Of a stretch of 64,000 bases of DNA, positions 8,549 to 15,882 are shown in pieces. Origin of the DNA: Hyphomonadaceae bacterium (GTDB lineage Bacteria > Pseudomonadota > Alphaproteobacteria > Caulobacterales > Aquidulcibacteraceae); NCBI GenBank assembly GCA_016791445.1, contig JAEUMP010000005.1, forward strand, positions 67,001-131,000. The letters are read 5' to 3'. Each line of letters begins with the position of its first letter. The stretch's first letter is position 1. The position numbers were made by a program, and so were the translations under genes. The notes beneath the pieces are model-generated. The model saw nothing but the letters and a program-made list of their open reading frames with translations. It did not search any database and was not told the DNA's origin.

Positions 8549-8947
8549 TCATTGACCCCAGTAATTACCGATCGACCACACATGCCCGTCCGGCGAGCGG
8601 CAGGAAAATTCGCGCGCGCCATAAGGCGTATCGTGCGGCTCGGTGATCATTTCTCCCTTCGCCGCCCGCACCCGCGCCGCGACCGCCTCCACATCTTCTA
8701 CGGCGATGCACACGCACTGGTTTGTGCCGTTGAGCGCGAGCGGGCTGTGCATGCCGTATGGATCGTCAGCCTTGTCGGGTTGCAGAAAGAGCAGCTGATC
8801 GCCCATCCGCAATTCGGCGTGGACGATCTGGCCGTCATGTTCAGCGACATAGTGTTTCGCGAAGCCGAGCACGCGGACGAGCCAGTCGATCTCGCTTGCC
8901 GGGTCGCGCACGCGGAGATTGGGGAAAATGGCCGGCGTGCGCGTCAT
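8549..8947 (-). CDS. VOC family (glyoxalase/bleomycin-resistance-like) protein
   Basis: 132 residues, one vicinal-oxygen-chelate module with two beta-alpha-beta-beta-beta units. PNLRVRDPASEIDWLVRVLG opens the fold; DTPYGAREFSCRSPDGHVWS is the usual C-terminal metal-site strand of the PhnB/YdfG-like branch. The real substrate cannot be read from sequence. Transcribed in line with the SMP-30 gene upstream, with a 9-bp gap. Confidence 0.85.
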   Translation of the reverse strand: MTRTPAIFPNLRVRDPASEIDWLVRVLGFAKHYVAEHDGQIVHAELRMGDQLLFLQPDKADDPYGMHSPLALNGTNQCVCIAVEDVEAVAARVRAAKGEMITEPHDTPYGAREFSCRSPDGHVWSIGNYWGQ

Positions 8948-8955
8948 CGAGCCCC

Positions 8956-9864
8956 CTAGTACTGCGCGAAATTGAGCTTCAGGCCCGGGCGCGGCCAGCG
9001 CGCCTTCACCAGCTTCGACGACGACGAGAGGGTGACATAGGCGTCGCGCATGTCGGCGCCGCCGAAGCAGATATTCGTGACGATGAGATCCGGGAACGGA
9101 TGATGTTCGAACTTCCCGTTCGGCTCGATGGCGGTGATGCCGCCCTGGATGATCGTCGCGACGCAGACGCGGCCATCGGCTTCCACGGCGAGACTGTCGA
9201 AGAACACCTGTCCCGGATAAGTCAGGATGTGACGGCCGAGAAAGCCGGGCGGCGGATCGGCGACCGTGCCGTCGGCGTTGATGTCCCACGCCCAGAGTTT
9301 CCCGGTGTCGGTCTCCGCCGCATAGACGGTCTTCTCATCGGGTGAGAGGCCGATGCCGTTGAAGCCCGTGCCGCCATAGGCGATCTCGTCGATCTTCGAT
9401 CCGTCGGGCTTCGCGCGATAGACGCCGCCGCGAACGATGTGGCGGTGATAGTTCTTGCCGAGGTCGGTGAACCACATGTTCCCGGCTTTATCGAAGACGA
9501 TGTCGTTCGGACCCGAGAGCTTCTCGCCGTTGACGCTGTCATAGACGCGCTCGACCTTGCCGGTGGAAAGATCGACGCGCTCGATGCGGCCGCCGGAGTA
9601 GTCCTTCGCCGCGTAGCCCGGGATGACCATGCCGTTGACGTCGTGCCACTCGAAGCCGCCGTTGTTGCAGACATAGAGCGCGCCATCGGGGCCGAGTGCG
9701 ATGCCGTTCGGCCCGCCGCCGGGCGTCGCGATGACTTCGGTGCGGCCATTCCAGCAGCGCGAGATCGTGCCGCGCCGGATTTCGACGAGGATCACCGAGC
9801 CGTCGGGCATGATGATCGGGCCTTCGGGAAAACCGAGCCCTTCGGCGATGACTTCCATGTCCAT
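8956..9864 (-). CDS. SMP-30/gluconolactonase family hydrolase
   Basis: 302-residue six-bladed propeller of the gluconolactonase/regucalcin family. Metal-ligand regions are recognisable: LGFPEGP (Glu), GGPNGIALGPDG (Asn), SGPNDIVFD (Asn), and FNGIGLSPDEKTVYAAETDT (Asp). Such enzymes open sugar or other lactones; the substrate is not predictable. The first ATG (9864) has GGGAGG six bases upstream and is preferred to the second ATG two codons later. Confidence 0.9.
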   Translation of the reverse strand: MDMEVIAEGLGFPEGPIIMPDGSVILVEIRRGTISRCWNGRTEVIATPGGGPNGIALGPDGALYVCNNGGFEWHDVNGMVIPGYAAKDYSGGRIERVDLSTGKVERVYDSVNGEKLSGPNDIVFDKAGNMWFTDLGKNYHRHIVRGGVYRAKPDGSKIDEIAYGGTGFNGIGLSPDEKTVYAAETDTGKLWAWDINADGTVADPPPGFLGRHILTYPGQVFFDSLAVEADGRVCVATIIQGGITAIEPNGKFEHHPFPDLIVTNICFGGADMRDAYVTLSSSSKLVKARWPRPGLKLNFAQY

Positions 9865-9954
9865 GATCGGCCTCCCGCTTTTGTCGTTGGCAGAACCTTG
9901 GCGCGGAGAGAAGGCCGCCGCAATCGCGACGCTACGTCAAAGCGATGCGTGTTT

Positions 9955-10049
9955 CTTCCCCCGCTTGCGGGGGAAGCTCCGCCGAAGGCGGGGATGGGGC
10001 AGGCGCCGAAGCCGCCGCCCCCGTTTCGCTTCGCTCACGCAGGAGGAAA
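9955..10049. repeat. Composite intergenic repeat, CTTCCCCC hairpin type (copy 2)
   Basis: Opens with CTTCCCCCGC-TT-GCGGGGGAAG (9955-9976, 10-bp perfect stem), then CTCCGCCGAAGGCGGGGATG, and ends with TTTCGCTTCGCTCACGCAGG and AGGAAAC. These blocks match copy 1 at 3718-3857 in order and spacing, with a shorter middle. It lies between the divergent SMP-30 gene and the 3' end of folA. Confidence 0.6.
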
Positions 10050-10060
10050 CGACATCGACT

Positions 10061-10558
10061 TCAGACTCGCTCCAGCGTGCGGAAAATCATCGCGTACTGA
10101 TCGTCCGGCCCTGCCGGCGCGTCGCGGCGTTCGATATCGCGCCACTGCGCAGGATCGAGCGCGGGAAACCACGCGTCGCCTGCAATCTCGGCGTCCACGT
10201 CCGTGAGGTAGATGCGATGCGCGCGCGCCATCGCCGCCTCATAGATCTGCGCACCGCCGATGACGGCGATTTCCTCGACGCCGCGCGCCCTGGCCTGCCC
10301 TTCGGCGCAGGCGAGCGCGGCCTCGAGAGAGGCATGCACCCACACGCCCGGGGCGCTGAAGGAAGCGTCGCGCGTCAGCACGATATTGTCGCGGCCCGGC
10401 AGCGGACCTTTCAGCGAATCCCACGTCTTGCGACCCATCACGACGGGCTTGCCCATCGTCACGGCGCGGAAGTGCTTCATGTCGGTTTTCAGCCGCCACG
10501 GAATGGCTCCGCCGGCGCCGATCACGCGGTTGCGCGCCTGCGCGACGACAAGCGTCAC
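10061..10558 (-). CDS. folA: Dihydrofolate reductase
   Basis: 165 residues, reduces dihydrofolate to tetrahydrofolate with NADPH. Conserved N-terminus VVAQARNRVIGAGGAIPW with the Met20-type loop, the substrate acid in the LKTDMKHF helix (Asp), MGRKTWDSL, and VIGGAQIYEAA. GTG start (10556-10558). It lies downstream of thyA with one unknown gene between; ThyA produces the dihydrofolate that FolA recycles. Confidence 0.95.
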   Translation of the reverse strand: MTLVVAQARNRVIGAGGAIPWRLKTDMKHFRAVTMGKPVVMGRKTWDSLKGPLPGRDNIVLTRDASFSAPGVWVHASLEAALACAEGQARARGVEEIAVIGGAQIYEAAMARAHRIYLTDVDAEIAGDAWFPALDPAQWRDIERRDAPAGPDDQYAMIFRTLERV

Positions 10559-10594
10559 AACGATGCGGGGAGGCAGGGCCGTAAAGGCGACCGC

Positions 10595-11149
10595 CTACAT
10601 GCCGATGGCGGCGCCGGCCGTCGGCTCGAGCGAGACCGGGGTGAGCGGCTCGTTGAGCATGGCGCCTTGCGACCGGCCGACAGGGCGTTCCATGCGCGCC
10701 TGATTGAGGTTCGCCGCCGCGCCGCCGGCGTACAGTTCGCCGCCCGACACCACGCCCGCGCAGCGCGCGCGCATGGCCTCGGAAAGATCAATCGACACGC
10801 GCGCGGTGTCATAGCCCGGCAGCGGCTTTTCGAGCGTGACGTAGATGAGCGTGCCCGGACCGGGTGCGGCGCTCATGGGCTTGGGCCCGCCATTGCGCAC
10901 TTCGAGAATGCAGAGCGAGCCGAAACCCTGGTCCGCCGCCGCCATGTCGATGCGATACGATTTCGGGAAATTCCGCTCGTACACCTCATAGCGCCAGCCG
11001 GCCGCGAGTTCGCCGCCGTTGACCCACGCGCCGGGCGCTTCGAGATCGCCGGTTTCCGCAGACTTCCACATGCCGAACAGGAACGACGCCGGGTACATGA
11101 CCCCCAGTGTCGCGACCGCCGGCAGCACGAGGCGAGGCAGAATGCTCAT
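10595..11149 (-). CDS. Membrane-anchored protein of unknown function between thyA and folA
   Basis: 184 residues; an N-terminal hydrophobic segment (about residues 6-26), then a soluble, probably periplasmic domain with two cysteines (LCILEVRNGG and MRARCAGVVSGG) that could form a disulfide. No family recognised. It lies 22 bp after thyA and 36 bp before folA on the same strand, so it is very likely in the same transcript, but nothing in it suggests a folate role. Confidence 0.75.
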   Translation of the reverse strand: MSILPRLVLPAVATLGVMYPASFLFGMWKSAETGDLEAPGAWVNGGELAAGWRYEVYERNFPKSYRIDMAAADQGFGSLCILEVRNGGPKPMSAAPGPGTLIYVTLEKPLPGYDTARVSIDLSEAMRARCAGVVSGGELYAGGAAANLNQARMERPVGRSQGAMLNEPLTPVSLEPTAGAAIGM

Positions 11150-11171
11150 CAGCTTTGGTCCCAGTCCCTGC

Positions 11172-12011
11172 TCAAACCGCGATCGGCGCTTTGATCGTCG
11201 GGTGCGCCTTGTAGCCTTCGAACTTTATGTCCTCAGGCATGAAGTCGAACAGATTACGCTTCGCGCTATTTAGGTTAATAGTTGGTAAATTCATCGGCGA
11301 CCGAGACAATTGCTCACGCGCCTGATCGACGTGATTTGAATACAAGTGCGCGTCACCGAACGTGTGCACGAATTCTCCCGGCGCCAGTCCCGTGACCTGC
11401 GCCATCATGTGAGTAAGCAGTGCGTAACTGGCGATGTTGAACGGCACGCCGAGGAAAACATCGGCGGAGCGCTGGTACAGCTGGCAGCTCAGTTTTCCGT
11501 CCGCGACGTAGAACTGGAACAGGCAATGGCACGGCGGCAACGCCATGCTATCGACATCCGCCGGGTTCCACGCGCTGACGATGTGACGCCGCGAATACGG
11601 CATCGTCTTGAGGCTTTCGACGATGCCCGAAATCTGGTCGATCACGCGCCCGTCCGGCGCGGCCCATGAGCGCCATTGCTTGCCGTAGACGGGGCCGAGA
11701 TCGCCGTTGGCGTCCGCCCATTCGTCCCAGATGCTGACGCCCTGCTCCTGCAGCCACTTCACGTTCGTCTCGCCGCGCAGGAACCAGATCAGCTCGGCGA
11801 CGATTGATTTCGTATGGAGTTTTTTCGTGGTGAGGAGCGGAAAGCCTTCCGCGAGATCGAAGCGCAGCTGTCTTCCGAAGACGCTGCGCGCGCCGACGCC
11901 AGTACGATCGTCGCGGTGCGAGCCGCTTTCCAAGACGTCGCGCAGCAACGCCAAATACTGGACGTCGGCGTGAGTCTTCGAAGGCGTGAATGTTGTTGCG
12001 TCGGCAATCAT
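11172..12011 (-). CDS. thyA: Thymidylate synthase
   Basis: Converts dUMP to dTMP using methylenetetrahydrofolate, releasing dihydrofolate. 279 residues. The catalytic cysteine lies in [12 protein letters not shown]; other signatures are [13 protein letters not shown], the phosphate-binding [16 protein letters not shown], and the C-terminal [13 protein letters not shown] that closes over the active site. First gene of a probable thyA-unknown-folA operon. Confidence 0.97.
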   Translation of the reverse strand: MIADATTFTPSKTHADVQYLALLRDVLESGSHRDDRTGVGARSVFGRQLRFDLAEGFPLLTTKKLHTKSIVAELIWFLRGETNVKWLQEQGVSIWDEWADANGDLGPVYGKQWRSWAAPDGRVIDQISGIVESLKTMPYSRRHIVSAWNPADVDSMALPPCHCLFQFYVADGKLSCQLYQRSADVFLGVPFNIASYALLTHMMAQVTGLAPGEFVHTFGDAHLYSNHVDQAREQLSRSPMNLPTINLNSAKRNLFDFMPEDIKFEGYKAHPTIKAPIAV

Positions 12012-12068
12012 GAGTGCGCGGAGAATGGACTGACTCGGAGAGGCTGTCGCCTTTTCATGTCTTAATGG

Positions 12069-12734
12069 TCACTTCAACGCAGCGCATGCGGGCGCCGCGC
12101 GCCGCAACTGGCTGGTCAGCACCTCGCCGCGATAGACGAAGGCGGCGTTGATGTCGGCGCCGGCGTGGCGGAGCGTCCGCGCCGTCCAGTGGTTGCAGAC
12201 CGTGAAGAGATCGAACCCGCCGCGCGCCGCCAGGAAGCGGCTTTGCGGCCCGTGTTGCCCCGGCGCAACAATCTGGACATTTCCCTGCGCATCGAGCGCG
12301 AGCGTCGCTTCGAGCCTTTCGGCCAGCCGCGTCGCGCCGTCGGCGGAGAGCCCCGCGACCGTCATCTCCAGCGGGGGGAAGTCGCGCTCCACCGGACGGT
12401 CTGCGGCGATGACGTGCATCACGACCGCGCCGCCCGGCAGCAGCGCCCTGAGCCCGAGGCCAAGGTCTGTCCCGTCCGACTGGTAGAACGCGGAATCCCC
12501 CCAGCCGACCAGCATCCAGCGCGCCTGTGGATAAAGGCGGCGCAGCGGATGCTCGACCGACAGGATTTCGGCCGGGATCGAGAAGCTCGTGTGCCAGCCA
12601 TTGCTCCACACGCCGATGTCGGTGCAGTCGCCTTTCGTCGCCGGGGCGGCGCCGAGCGGCGGGCGCGCGCCTGTCCAGGCCCAAAACGCGAGCGCTGCGA
12701 TGCACGCAGCCAGCGCCGCCCAGCGCTTCTTCAT
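12069..12734 (-). CDS. DUF2459 (TIGR02117-type) secreted/periplasmic protein
   Basis: 221 residues. N-terminal signal or anchor (KKRWAALAACIAALAFWAW), then the DUF2459 body, recognised from VWSNGWHTSFSIPA, MLVGWGDSAFYQ and FTVCNHWTARTLRHAGAD. Function unknown for the family. Its ATG overlaps the aquaporin stop by four bases (ATGA, 12731-12734), so the two genes are translationally coupled. Confidence 0.85.
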   Translation of the reverse strand: MKKRWAALAACIAALAFWAWTGARPPLGAAPATKGDCTDIGVWSNGWHTSFSIPAEILSVEHPLRRLYPQARWMLVGWGDSAFYQSDGTDLGLGLRALLPGGAVVMHVIAADRPVERDFPPLEMTVAGLSADGATRLAERLEATLALDAQGNVQIVAPGQHGPQSRFLAARGGFDLFTVCNHWTARTLRHAGADINAAFVYRGEVLTSQLRRAAPACAALK

Positions 12735-13411
12735 GCCGCCGACAGGAGCCGCGCCCGGAACGCCGCGCCCGCGAGCCCGGCGCCGATCAGGGGCGCGACG
12801 ATGAACAGCCAGAGCTGTCCCAGCGCCTTGCCGCCTGCAAACATGGCGGGGCCGAAGCTCCGCGCCGGGTTCACCGACACGCCCGTGACCTGGATGCCGA
12901 CAATGTGGATGACCGTCAGCGTCAGACCGATCGCCAGCCCCGCCATCATGGCGGGCGCGCCGGATTGCGTGGCGCCGAGCACCACCGTCACGAACAGGAA
13001 TGTCGCCACGACCTCGAAAAGGAAGGCGGCGCCCTGCCCGTAAGCGCCCAGATAGCCTTCGCCCCAGCCGTTCTGCCCAAGGCCGTCGAGCGCAAGGCTG
13101 TAGTCCGCGCGACCGGACGCGATCAGCAGCAGGAGACCGGCGCCTGCCGCCGCCCCGAGAAACTGCGCCAGCCAGTATTGCGCCATCTCCCCGGCGCCCA
13201 TCCGTCCGGCGAGGAACGCCGCAAAGCTGATGGCGGGGTTGATGTGGCAGCCCGAGACCGGTCCGATCCCGTACGCCATCGCCACCACCGCCAGACCGAA
13301 GGCGAAGCTGATGCCGAGCTGGCCGACCTGTTCGCCCGCCAGCACCGCCGCGCCGCACCCGAGGAGCACCAGCGCCGCCGCGCCGAGGAATTCCGCCGCG
13401 AGTTTCTTCAA
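12731..13411 (-). CDS. aqpZ: Aquaporin (AqpZ-like MIP channel)
   Basis: 226 residues, six membrane segments. Both NPA boxes are intact: SGCHINPAISFA and GVSVNPARSFGP. The selectivity arginine (NPAR) and the helix-5 histidine (TLTVIHIVGI) are those of water channels, and the loop D aspartate characteristic of glycerol facilitators is absent. Most likely a water channel. Coupled to the downstream DUF2459 gene. Confidence 0.92.
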   Translation of the reverse strand: MKKLAAEFLGAAALVLLGCGAAVLAGEQVGQLGISFAFGLAVVAMAYGIGPVSGCHINPAISFAAFLAGRMGAGEMAQYWLAQFLGAAAGAGLLLLIASGRADYSLALDGLGQNGWGEGYLGAYGQGAAFLFEVVATFLFVTVVLGATQSGAPAMMAGLAIGLTLTVIHIVGIQVTGVSVNPARSFGPAMFAGGKALGQLWLFIVAPLIGAGLAGAAFRARLLSAA

Positions 13412-13484
13412 GATCGCCTCCCCGTGATTCCGGTTGCTGTGAGGCTAGCACGCCGCCGCCCTTTCGCGCGGCGGGCGACACGCC

Positions 13485-13490
13485 TATATT
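13485..13490 (+). promoter_or_regulatory. Probable -10 element of the ssrA promoter
   Basis: TATATT at 13485-13490 in an otherwise GC-rich stretch, with a weak -35 (TTTCGC, 13462-13467) at 17-bp spacing. It lies just before the first conserved base pairs of the tmRNA acceptor piece. Prediction only. Confidence 0.45.
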
Positions 13491-13496
13491 CGGTCC

Positions 13497-13826
13497 GTCC
13501 GGCCTCGGTCGGACTATGGCGATAAACGCGCGTAGATAGGCGGATCGGACCCGGGTGCAATTCCCGGCGGCTCCACCAGCATTTCAACCGTCGTTGGCGG
13601 GTTGTCTGGGGCCGAACTAGGATCGACGGACGTTGAAGGACGATGCCTTTGCCCGGGTGGTCCCGTTACAGGCCGAACAGCAATAGTTGCCAACGACAAC
13701 ACTGCTGAGGGTTATGCTCTGGCCGCGTAAGCGGTTCGAGGAAAACCCACTTTAAGTCCTGACGAGTAGCATCGTCAGGCGGGGCCCCCCGGCGCCTGGC
13801 AACAGAAGCCGGGGACTTTGCTTCCC
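13497..13826 (+). ncRNA. ssrA: Transfer-messenger RNA, circularly permuted two-piece type
   Basis: Rescues stalled ribosomes and tags the nascent peptide. The acceptor piece comes first and ends with a T-arm (CCGGG-TGCAATT-CCCGG), the strand CGGCTCC, a discriminator A and an encoded CCA (13576-13578). After a 29-nt intervening segment the coding piece begins at 13608 with GGGGCCG, which pairs with CGGCTCC. The third pair is G-U, the alanine identity element. The tag frame (13689-13730) reads ANDNTAEGYALAA then TAA. Both 5' and 3' outer ends are approximate. The permuted form is typical of alphaproteobacteria. Confidence 0.95.
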
Positions 13827-14180
13827 TTATTTCCCGTCGAAAGCCGCGATCATTTTCGCGGACGCCGCGCGACGCCAGCTCCTCTCGATGAACGCCTTGA
13901 GCTCGCGCCTGCCCATCCTGTTCACGCGCATCAAGAGCGCCGGATAACCGTTGTAGTGATCGGTGGTGAAGTAGAGATCGGGCGCCTGTTCCAGCAGCAG
14001 TTCCTTCTCGTCGAGATTGTCCACGCCGACGACGAGCACGTCGTCCATCTTCTCCTTCGCGCGCATCATGAACTTCTTGCCGACGCGCCAGGCCCGCGTG
14101 CCGTAGGACCTGCCCTCCTCGACGCCGGGAAAGGCCATGGCGATTTCGTGGACGTCGTCGAGCGTCAGCTTCTTGCCCAT
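13827..14180 (-). CDS. MmcQ/YjbR family protein
   Basis: 117 residues of the MmcQ/YjbR fold (CyaY-like DNA-binding-type domain of unknown role). Typical features: the N-terminal helix LTLDDVHEIAMAFPGVEE, the strand TRAWRVGKKFMMRAK, and YFTTDHYNGYPALLMRVNRM. It lies on the opposite strand to ssrA and its stop abuts the 3' end of the tmRNA gene. Confidence 0.85.
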   Translation of the reverse strand: MGKKLTLDDVHEIAMAFPGVEEGRSYGTRAWRVGKKFMMRAKEKMDDVLVVGVDNLDEKELLLEQAPDLYFTTDHYNGYPALLMRVNRMGRRELKAFIERSWRRAASAKMIAAFDGK

Positions 14181-14569
14181 CAGCGCATCCTCACTGTCAT
14201 CGGCATCCCGCCATCGGGGCGCATGGTGATGCGGACCAGCGGCCGGATGCGGTGATCGGCGTGTCGAGGACGGTGCAGATCGCACGCCAATAGGGAAGAT
14301 GGCGCGGCGGCGTTGCAACGGTCCGGGGAATGAACGGGAGAGTGGCGACTTCGGCGGCAGTCATGACAATCGGCGCCTCGTGGTTTGCGCACCATAACGC
14401 ACACCTCGCGCAAGGGGATATCCGTCGCCTCGACGCATGCGCTTTTCGCGCGCGACGCTGGCGCAATCGCGGCGTATTCGCGTGAGGTGGAAGAGCGGTT
14501 GACTGCACAGCAGCGCGCGGTAAGGGTGCGGCCACAAAAGACTTTGGCGCATGGCCAAGGAGGGGCGGC
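14181..14569. other. Gap between MmcQ-like gene and sspB
   Basis: 389 bp with no recognisable gene. A minus-strand frame could give 55 residues starting MTAAEVATLPFIP and ending 17 bp before the MmcQ-like ATG, but it shows no domain and no clear ribosome binding site. The sspB promoter should be here; no convincing -35/-10 pair stands out. Confidence 0.5.
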
Positions 14570-15055
14570 GTGGCCGAAGACCTGATCGGATATGACACAC
14601 TGACCCAGGAGGCGATGCGCGGCGTCGTGCGCGCGGCGCTGTCGCGTGCGGTCGGGTCGCGGGGTCTGCCCGGTCGTCATCACTTCTACATCACGTTCAA
14701 GTCGCAGGCGCCCGGCGTCGTGCTGCCGGATCATCTGAAGCAGCGTTACCCCGATGAAATGACGATCGTCCTCGAACACCAGTTCTGGGACCTCGAAGTC
14801 TTTCCGGACCGCTTCCGCGTCATCCTCAAGTTCGGCGGCCAGCCCTACCCGATCGTGGCGCCCTTCGCGGCGCTGACTCGCTTCTACGATCCATCGGTGC
14901 GCTTCGGCCTGCAGTTCGACGCGCTCGCCGGCAGCGTCGTCAGCGACGAGGAGATCGCCGCCGTCGAAACGCCCGCGCCGGTCGATGAAGCGCCGAGCGA
15001 AACCGGCACCGGCTCCGCCGCCGTCGTCAGCCTCGACGCGTTCCGCAAGAAGTGA
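14570..15055 (+). CDS. sspB: SspB, ClpXP adaptor for ssrA-tagged proteins (alpha type)
   Basis: 161 residues. Resembles the alphaproteobacterial SspB family: an N-terminal dimer helix (YDTLTQEAMRGVVRAALSRA), HHFYITFKSQAPGV, YPDEMTIVLEHQFWDL, FSVTLKFGG-like VILKFGGQPYPIVAPFAALT and RFYDPSVRFGLQF. The extreme C-terminus, VVSLDAFRKK, is the short ClpX-binding tail seen in this group. SspB tethers ssrA-tagged substrates to ClpXP. GTG start with AAGGAGG (14558-14564) upstream. Its stop overlaps the next start (GTGA). The ssrA gene is only 0.74 kb upstream on the same strand. Confidence 0.92.
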   Translation: MAEDLIGYDTLTQEAMRGVVRAALSRAVGSRGLPGRHHFYITFKSQAPGVVLPDHLKQRYPDEMTIVLEHQFWDLEVFPDRFRVILKFGGQPYPIVAPFAALTRFYDPSVRFGLQFDALAGSVVSDEEIAAVETPAPVDEAPSETGTGSAAVVSLDAFRKK

Positions 15056-15519
15056 GCGACGACGTCGCGCCGCAGCGCACGGACGCAGAGCTTCTCGCCC
15101 GCTTCCAGAACGCCGCCAATCCGCCGAAGGGCTCGGTGACGCTCGGCCTGCGCATGACGGCCGTCGACCAGGCGAAGCAGCAGGTCGAAGCGACGTTCGA
15201 AGCGCGCGAAGACTTCCGCAATCCCATGGGCCAGGTGCAAGGCGGCTATCTCTGCGCCATGCTCGACGAAGTGATGAGCGTGGCGTGCATGGTCGCGTCC
15301 GGCATGACGCACGTGGCGCCGACGCTGGAGATGAAGACGAGCTTCATGCGGCCCGCCATTGCGGACGGATCACAGCTGCGCGGCGTCGGTCGCGTGGTCA
15401 AATGGGGCCGCACCATCGCCTTCACTGAAGGCGAAATCTACGACGGCGCTGGCAAGCTCCTCGCCAAGGCGACAGGCACCGCGATCCCCACGCCGTTCAC
15501 CAACTTCAAGAAGAAATAG
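15052..15519 (+). CDS. PaaI-type thioesterase (hotdog fold)
   Basis: 155 residues, one hotdog domain. The catalytic region FRNPMGQVQGGYLCAMLDEV has the HGG-like turn in QGG and the acidic residue on the central helix (LDEVMSVAC); THVAPTLEMKTSFMRPA is the usual following strand. Expected to hydrolyse an acyl- or aryl-CoA thioester. GTG start overlaps the sspB stop by four bases. It converges with the RusA-like gene, the two overlapping by 14 bp. Confidence 0.85.
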   Translation: MSDDVAPQRTDAELLARFQNAANPPKGSVTLGLRMTAVDQAKQQVEATFEAREDFRNPMGQVQGGYLCAMLDEVMSVACMVASGMTHVAPTLEMKTSFMRPAIADGSQLRGVGRVVKWGRTIAFTEGEIYDGAGKLLAKATGTAIPTPFTNFKKK

Positions 15520-15880
15520 CCCCGCCCCGCGCGCGCACCTCGATGTGGATGCGGTCGCGCTCGCCGGGAACACGCTCCGCGAGCAGCCGCGCGATCTGCA
15601 CGTCATCGAAGAAGACGAAGCCCTTGATCGCGTCGAGCAGCGCCTTGGCGAGATTGTCGAGATCGAGCGCTGGCGCCTCGCCCAGATGCTCCATGCGGAT
15701 ATCGACCTCGAAATCGCCCCAGCGCGGACGCACGCGAAACTCCTTGCGGAAGAATTCGTAGACGAGCGGCTTGTAGTAGCGAGCCTGCGTGGTGAGGCCG
15801 TCGACGGAGATCTCGAGCGCGCCGCTTCCCAGCCACCGCGCCCGGACCTTGCCGCGCCCCTCCCACGCCGACTCCGCCAT
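15506..15880 (-). CDS. RusA-family Holliday junction endonuclease-like protein
   Basis: 124 residues. The core LDLDNLAKALLDAIKGFVFF followed by DD matches the RusA signature (D-x-D-N-x-x-K...D...DD), whose aspartates bind the catalytic metals and whose lysine is needed for cleavage. RusA resolves Holliday junctions and is usually phage-borne. Here there are no phage neighbours and codon use matches the surrounding genes, so it looks like a settled chromosomal gene. Confidence 0.82.
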   Translation of the reverse strand: MAESAWEGRGKVRARWLGSGALEISVDGLTTQARYYKPLVYEFFRKEFRVRPRWGDFEVDIRMEHLGEAPALDLDNLAKALLDAIKGFVFFDDVQIARLLAERVPGERDRIHIEVRARGGAISS

Positions 15881-15882
15881 GC

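Noticed and set aside
13514-13702. Minus-strand frame across ssrA
   Set aside because: The region is explained as tmRNA on the plus strand by the T-arm, CCA, acceptor pairing and tag frame.
14197-14361. 55-codon frame upstream of the MmcQ-like gene
   Set aside because: No ribosome binding site, no domain and only a short open length; kept as non-coding.
15506-15880. Prophage remnant suggested by the RusA-like gene
   Set aside because: No integrase, capsid, lysis or other phage genes on either side, and codon use is like the neighbours.
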